The notes under the pieces were generated by a model. It made no database searches and had not been told where the DNA came from. It saw nothing but the letters and a program-made list of their open reading frames with translations. The translations under genes were made by a program, and so were the position numbers. From Lutraria lutraria (Eukaryota; Mollusca; Bivalvia; Venerida; Mactridae), in contig OZ026844.1 of NCBI GenBank assembly GCA_964023205.1, positions 36,627,326 through 36,691,325 on the forward strand: a stretch of DNA of 64,000 nt. Direction: 5' to 3'. Shown piece after piece: positions 58,501-64,000 of this stretch (the stretch's first letter is position 1; each line of letters opens with the position of its first letter).

Positions 58501-61500
58501 GTAGACAGCTGGGTGTCTTTATTTTTGCACAGCAATTTGCGATCTTTTTCTGTTGTTTAACGGACCATTCGACAGCTAAGGTCACACAGAGCCGCCCCAG
58601 AGAGAGAGGAGAGTGAAGATACAGGAGAACCGGACAGTTATATCCCTACTTTTATTTTGAATAGTTTACCCTGGTACTTTAATATGCCTGATACACGCCT
58701 TACCAGTATTCTATACACAATACTGGGCTCGGTAGTTGGGATATAGATACTGAAAAAGCGGCCCTGAAATATAAGATGGCAGTGCCGAGATTTGAACCCA
58801 CCTTTCGATTACTAGTAGTAGCCCAGCGCTTTACCACCACCAATTAATCCACCCAAATTCTACAATCATTGAACAGTAATAATTATCTCCGAAGAGTTAT
58901 AAGATTACTATCGATTATCTGAGTGGGAGAACATGAGTAACCAAATCATTATAGCAATAAGAAAATCATTCTTTTGATAGTCATGGCAACTACACACCAT
59001 ACATCATATACGTTTTAGTCACATCCAACTGTAATCTCGTGTAGAGAAGCTTTGAGTTGTTCAGCTACATGATAGTTTGGTAGGTCTTTGCTTTATTTCA
59101 CTACTCGCGGGTTGCACTTTTACATGTATGTACACGATACTGTATCTCTCATAATTATATAAATACTCAATAGCCAAAAACTGTCATGTTTGTAAAGTAG
59201 TTGAACTTTCAAATCATAGTTAATACAAATACAATCATGTTTTTATTTGGAATCAATCTCCATAAGATATTTGACGAGACTAAAGATAAATGTTGTGAAG
59301 GTTTTAACAAGTCATGGTTTGTTTCGTTCGACCTGCCCTTGTGATGCTCTTATTTTCGTCACGTTCGGGACTCATCGTTTGTAACGTGTGTTGTACATCA
59401 CTAAGGCCGTGTTAGATAAGGTCTATATGCGTAGTTATTGTTTACCGTCCGAACGTCTTTAGACTTTTAGTTAAAAAAGACGCACCCTGTTAAACAAACT
59501 GAATAGTCAACGATATACTCAGAAGTTATTTGGAGAATATGTCTTAAAACGAACCAAATCAAGAGAGATTCATTGGTCATGGAATTGAAAGTGAAACGGG
59601 ATACACAAACTTCAACATGATACTGAGACCACCACTATGTTATAATATTTTTTCTTCGGTCCTAAAGATTGTCATCATATAAAGGTTTTACTGTCAACAA
59701 CTTTATTCTATTTGATTAGCGTGCTGCCCCTATACGTCTCCTGCTTACATACGCAAATGAAGACTTTAAGGACTCACAATATGAACAAGGGGATGGTAAG
59801 AACTTTGTTTATATTTTGATTCGTGAATTGTTCAATAGTTATTATAGCCAATTAGCGTGTTCATAGTATGTCACATGACTTGTTCATAGTCAGGCTTACA
59901 TATGACTCGTTTATAGTCTATCATTATTAGCAGCTATAGATTAAACACAAATTAATTGATTGAATTGATAATGTAATTATATTTTTGGTAATGGTCTTGA
60001 GTAGACCAATATATAATTCTGCTATTCATACGCAACATGTACAGGGTGTCTCAAAAGAGTACGAGTTTGTTTAAAGTCTGATGGTTTGGTTCGTGGTCAA
60101 TCTAATTAGTGTATTATTTATCATTTTGTCTTTACTCGTTTGTCTGGAGTTCCTCCCCTTTACACTTTGTAATTGTAGAGCACGTCCAGGGACTTTTTGG
60201 GGCGATTTTATAACATATTCCCAGTGGAAAATAGTATTTTTTTCCCAATTAACAGACAAAAATTCCCAATCAAAAAAATTTTTTTTTTAATAATTTTATA
60301 AGTTCATTAACATCACTATTGATAGTAAATACCTTACTCTGCTACTGTTCTATGGGAGAATAAGAAGAATAAGTTGAACATTGCAAAAATTGTAGTTATA
60401 CATTTTTCCCAATTTCGATTAAAACACCGCGAAAATTCCCAATCCCAAGGGTATGGGTCATATTCCCAAAATACCGAGAAAAAACCCTGACGTCCGGGGA
60501 CCAGATTATTTACTCGTGTGCAGGTAAGAACATGAATCCTTCACTCTAGTTCTTTGTAGCATATAGCTCTTGAATTCTCAATTGCAGCCCCCGAGTACAG
60601 TCGAGAAAAATGGATGAGTGTCAAGCCAAAATATGCAGAATTTCTAGATTTTCCGAATGTAAGTATTTACAGCACATGGAACCAAACTGGAACTTAACTT
60701 ATTTACCATTATGTTATTATCTATTCTGAATTGTTCATAGATAAAACAATAAAAGGTTGGTAATTTACCGATTTAAATGTAATCGAACTTCATGAAATTC
60801 TCAGATTCTACCACAGACTGAAATATAGTTCACTTAGTTCAGGAACGAGGAGAACTCGGGAATTAGTTGAGATTTGATGAAGAAACAACAGTTATTTGAT
60901 AGATATACCTTGAGGTAGGGGATGCATCGAGCGATTGATTGATCCACCATGTTTTGTCCTATAGTCACGTGATTGTCCTCACTGTTTAAATGGCCGTCTT
61001 ACATACATATTTTTGTCTGTTTTAGTTACCATATTATATTGATGGAGATGTTAAGATTACACAGAGTAATGCCATAATGAAATACGTCGCTAGAAAACAC
61101 AATTTAGGTAACTATTATATCGTTAACTGTTTATGTATCATATTATTTGGTGTCAAAATGAAGGTGTTAAAAACTTAAAATGCCATTTGAAAATTATATA
61201 TGTCTATTTAATAACATAAACATTAAAGTTACATTAGTTTTGCGTTTTTCCAAGTGTTTTTAAGTAAACACAAATCTGGTAAGAAGATAGTGTACAACCA
61301 CTTGTTTGATGTTCTTATGTTAAGAGACTTGTATTTCAGATGGCGAGTCAGTCAAAGATAAAGCAGTAGTTGACATGCTACTTGACCAAGCCATGGATTT
61401 AAGAAATGGAATCGTCCGATTATGTTATAATCCTAACTTTGTACGTATCTCTATATGTCTCATAAATTATCTCAGCATCTTGATAGTTTTTCTCACTGGG

Positions 61501-62637
61501 GTTTAACGTCCCACCTACAGCCAGGGACTGATTTTGCGACGTTTCCAGCTTTGCGTAAAAACACAGTCTTTCCAAAAGCTAGCTGGACAGCTGCCTCTTA
61601 AGTGAAATGTACCTAGTGGGATTCAAACTCATAGCAGTGAGAGATTGTCTTGAAATATAGTAACTTAATAATACATTATCATTTCATGACTTTTTTATGT
61701 CTACTTTTTCTATTTTGAATAACATGATTTTGTGAATATGTTCGTTCTTATGTTTGTTTACCCCCTCCCCTCTCACCCTTTGCTTAAGCAACTTTATGTT
61801 TAACTAAATCAGTTTTTAAATTACAAACCCATATTCTAGTGATATCTATTCACAAATTCGAGGTAATTATAGTGACAGTATAATGGAGCCATGCCAATTA
61901 ATTGAAATTATGTACACTCCATATGTCCTCTTTAAAACGTACATTTATACTCTGCAGGAAACCCTTAAAGACGACTATTTCAAGAATCTACCAGCGTCCT
62001 TGGCTTTATATGAGAAAAAACTTGGTGACAATCCTTGGTTTGCTGGTGAAAAGGTACATTTTTGTAATTGAATAATATTAAAGTGCTCAATATGAAATTC
62101 AATACAAATGTTAAACATCCATGTACTTGTTTTAGATAACCATTGATAAAATTGTGTTCTCTTTCCGAAACTTTGAAGATTTTAAAAATTAAATTTGGAA
62201 TAAGAAAACGCCAATGATAATACAAAGTGTCGATGTTCCAGTCAAGGTTTTGAAAGGTCAGGTTGCTTGCTAATAATACAAAGGAACATTTTCTAGGGAT
62301 TACAGTGAAAAATGATTGAATGAAAAGGTTGTTAGAATGATTACATTCATGAAACACTATCCAGTAAAGTCGATATAATCTGAGTGAACTATGCAGTGTA
62401 TTTGGAAATAATCAATAGTATTTTTTCTATTCTTATTTACAGTTGACTGTTGCAGATTTTCCGTTCTATGATCTCTTAGAACAGCTGGCTAGGATGAAGC
62501 CAGGAGTTCTAGATGAATACACCAAACTGAAAGCATTCCTTACCAGATTCAGGGAATTACCCAGAGTTAAAGAATATCTAGCACGTGATGACATAAAAAA
62601 TATGCCAATTAATAACAAAGTGGCACAATTTAGGTAG
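55543..62637 (+). CDS. Mu-like glutathione S-transferase 3, 220 aa
   Basis: Exons 55543-55584, 59720-59795, 60588-60658, 61026-61107, 61340-61440, 61958-62053 and 62443-62637, with the same sizes as GST2. The ATG at 55543 aligns with the GST2 start; an in-frame ATG at 55537 would add two residues. [14 protein letters not shown] holds the catalytic Tyr and Trp. Exons 3, 4 and 5 encode the same residues as GST2 (QSNAIMKY included), and differences gather in exons 6 and 7. The first base pair of exon 2 differs so that the conserved Leu after IRG becomes Arg (CGT instead of CTT): [12 protein letters not shown]. Intron 1 holds three insertions (55670, 56195, 57478) and intron 2 one (60140). Likely cytosolic glutathione conjugation, perhaps with altered substrate site. 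Confidence 0.92.
55670..56106. mobile_element. Two-hairpin nonautonomous element, copy 2
   Basis: About 437 bp flanked by TATCACGTAAC (55659-55669 and 56107-56117). It is nearly the same sequence as 10801-11246, with the same two fold-back ends. It is missing from the matching intron of GST2. Short open frames inside are chance. Confidence 0.8.
56195..56382. repeat. ACAGTCAAACCTG-type MITE, GST3 intron 1
   Basis: It begins CCAGTCAAACATGTGTTAGC and ends CAGGTATGACTGTATT. Orthologue within the duplication of the copy at 33494-33681. Confidence 0.6.
57478..58238. mobile_element. 761-bp CpG-rich palindromic element with 33-bp TIRs
   Basis: Perfect terminal inverted repeats of 33 bp (TACGGAATCCTGTTAGTGCC and so on at the left, its reverse complement ending GGATTCCGTA at the right) are flanked by the 6-bp direct repeat GATAAC (57472-57477 and 58239-58244). 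The matching GST2 intron position (near 34.82 kb) reads AACAGATAACACAC with no insert. The interior alternates blocks of a 20-21-bp unit in opposite orientations: CGACAACGCGATACGAC (about 57658-57674, 57799-57815, 57928-58024) and GTCGTATCGCGTTGTCG (57687-57765, about 57835-57893, about 58081-58183). One 22-bp-arm palindrome with a 1-nt loop is centred near 57681. Long open frames in several reading frames are by-products of the repeat. Confidence 0.9.
58675..58855 (-). repeat. tRNA-derived SINE in GST3 intron 1
   Basis: Paralogue of the copy at 35225-35412. The same B-box-like AAAGGTGGGTTCAAATCTCG is seen on the minus strand. Confidence 0.55.
60140..60508. mobile_element. 369-bp repeat inserted in GST3 intron 2
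   Basis: Flanked by the 9-bp repeat TTTACTCGT (60131-60139 and 60509-60517). The GST2 intron has a single TTTACTCGT (near 36.72 kb) and no insert. The interior repeats TTCCCAAT/ATTCCCA motifs. It shows no clear terminal inverted repeat and no ORF. Confidence 0.75.
61493..61650 (-). repeat. SINE fragment in GST3 intron 5
   Basis: Paralogue of the fragment at 37712-37865, with the same GACGTTAAACCCC-like end and decayed B box. Confidence 0.35.
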
Positions 62638-64000
62638 ACTCAAAGACTGTAAATAACTTCAGATACACACTGTTTCTATTTTGAACGAATTCATGCATCG
62701 AAAAATAGCACTAGCAACCTGACGTTTATGATCATTTTAGTTGAGAACGAGGGTATTGTACGTTTATTAGAATGGCACACCGATTATGTTCATTTTAGGC
62801 GACATTATTATGGATTTCTCCAGGTCATTATTAAACACGTAATGATCAGGATAGTGTAATGTTATTTATATGTATTCATCTTTGGTTGTCATTTAGTGAT
62901 GGACAGATCCTTAATAAAATACGATTGAAAAATGTTTTTGTTTTTAATGATTGAAACGGAGCTATCACATCGTTACATACTAGTACACCTATTGACATAC
63001 GGTATACTTAATCCAAACCAGTATGGACCTGAACCACGCGGAATCAACTAAAGATAAGAATAAAGGTAATTAACGTAAGCCTGTAACAGTCTACAAACAA
63101 TAAACAAAACAATAAAGCCACTTACAGTCTTGATGTAAGGTCGCTCTTCAGTCAATTTGTGAATATGGTGCATGATGATTACAGGTGTTGAAACTTAAGC
63201 TGGTCGGAGGGGGGGGGGGGGGGGGTCAAACAGTCATGTACGTTATGAATTTATCGGCACTACAAGTAACTACGTGCACGTGCTTATCATTTTTTTACAC
63301 AGAGATGTTTATTAATTGGGTATATTACTAGTAACGTCTTATTAAAGCCACAACAAATTAACAAGAGGACGGTCACCATGGATTACACTTTGGCATATTT
63401 GACTTTTACGGCGACGAAGTCAAGAGGACTGTGACCATTCAAACTGAACTGTACACATGTTATCTTTGAAAATTGGTAATCTAGTATTTATTTCTTAAGA
63501 AGAGTAAACTTATGCTCATAGAAAAACGTAAAGTAATCAGCAAATAAATTCAAACTTTGTACAAGTCAAATAGTTTTTTTCGGCCAGATAATTTACCGAC
63601 TAGTATTATTCAGGATGTATTTTTCTGCAGTTGAGATGCTGAACTTATTGCATTGTATGGTTATTAGTCCAAATAATTCATGTACGTATGTTAGTATACG
63701 TACATTGCCTAAAATACAAATGTAATTGTACTCTACAAAGGAATTTCGAGACACTTTAGAAATGCGGAAGGATCAAAATTATTGTGTCGGAAAAGTTTTA
63801 CTCTTTGGCTGTGTAATTCCCGACGAAATCTGTTGGGAACAAATTTATGTTCACCGAAATAAAACTGTGTGCTTGCTAAAACAAATATATGGCGCGGAAG
63901 CCATCAGTTTTCTGCTTCAATTGGTGAACAAATCTTAGGTTGCCGAAGAAATTATTAACACTAATGCAATCATTATTTCCCTGAAACATTTCCATTACGA
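62638..64000. other. GST3 downstream region, C1q-upstream sequence at the end
   Basis: It matches 38914-40144 and then, from 63687, continues with the sequence found at 46061-46380. It includes a 17-G run (63209-63225) and the empty sites of the MITE (62824-62831) and the LINE (63687-63693). No gene is seen; the open frame at 63726-63938 is interrupted in the paralogue. Confidence 0.7.
63687..63693. other. Empty LINE target site TATGTTA
   Basis: A single TATGTTA between sequence matching the left flank of the LINE (AATAATTCATGTACG) and sequence matching its right flank (GTATACGTACATT). It proves the LINE boundaries at 40145 and 46060. Confidence 0.9.

Noticed and set aside
63726..63938. 70-codon frame with Cys residues near the window end
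   Set aside because: The paralogous sequence at about 46.11 kb has an in-frame TAA (GAGACACTTAAG) and indels, so the frame is not conserved; this is C1q upstream sequence.
1..64000. CRISPR arrays, prokaryotic operons, rRNA genes
   Set aside because: None seen: repeats lack the spacer pattern, genes are split by introns, and no rRNA-like sequence was recognised.

Overview
The window is AT-rich animal nuclear DNA: split genes with GT-AG introns, many dispersed repeats and no operon structure. Gene content (coiled-coil plus C1q proteins in tandem, paired Kunitz domains behind a short signal exon, mu-type glutathione transferases, an acidic secreted or membrane protein) together with the repeat types points to a mollusc, most likely a bivalve. 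That assignment is inference from gene families; no species marker was identified.

Layout. (1) 1.65-8.48 kb (+): a five-exon gene for a 159-residue protein I do not recognise, with CRE-like palindromes just upstream. (2) 10.57-13.10 kb (+): a four-exon gene for a 296-residue type I membrane protein with a Glu/Pro-rich ectodomain; its main exon has no in-frame ATG, so simple ORF scans miss it. (3) 14.2-23.5 kb (-): three two-exon genes for secreted double-Kunitz proteins, plus an orphan signal-peptide exon. A dead copy of a GST first exon sits at 16.94 kb. (4) 25.7-30.3, 32.1-38.9 and 55.5-62.6 kb (+): three seven-exon mu-like glutathione S-transferase genes. (5) 46.7-48.6 and 49.4-52.6 kb (+): two four-exon C1q-domain genes. 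(6) 40.1-46.1 kb: a 5'-truncated, decayed APE-type LINE.

The architecture is built by duplication. A Kunitz gene plus GST first exon block (about 13.9-17.5 kb) is a degraded copy of 21.6-26.2 kb. A larger tandem duplication with a period of about 23 kb makes 30.4-40.1 kb plus 46.06 kb onward paralogous to 53.7-64.0 kb. The window ends inside sequence matching the region upstream of the first C1q gene, so another C1q gene is predicted just beyond the end. Because paralogous introns can be aligned by eye, several insertions have a filled site in one copy and a recognisable empty site in the other: the LINE, a 352-bp MITE, a 437-bp two-hairpin element, a 761-bp CpG-rich palindromic element and a 369-bp repeat. 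A further small insertion in a C1q intron carries a complete hammerhead ribozyme core.

The genes fit a defence, detoxification or secretion theme: glutathione conjugation (GST), lectin-like recognition (C1q) and protease inhibition (Kunitz). Nothing shows co-regulation directly. All exon models were made by hand from phase-consistent splice sites and family knowledge; no alignment or transcript data were available.
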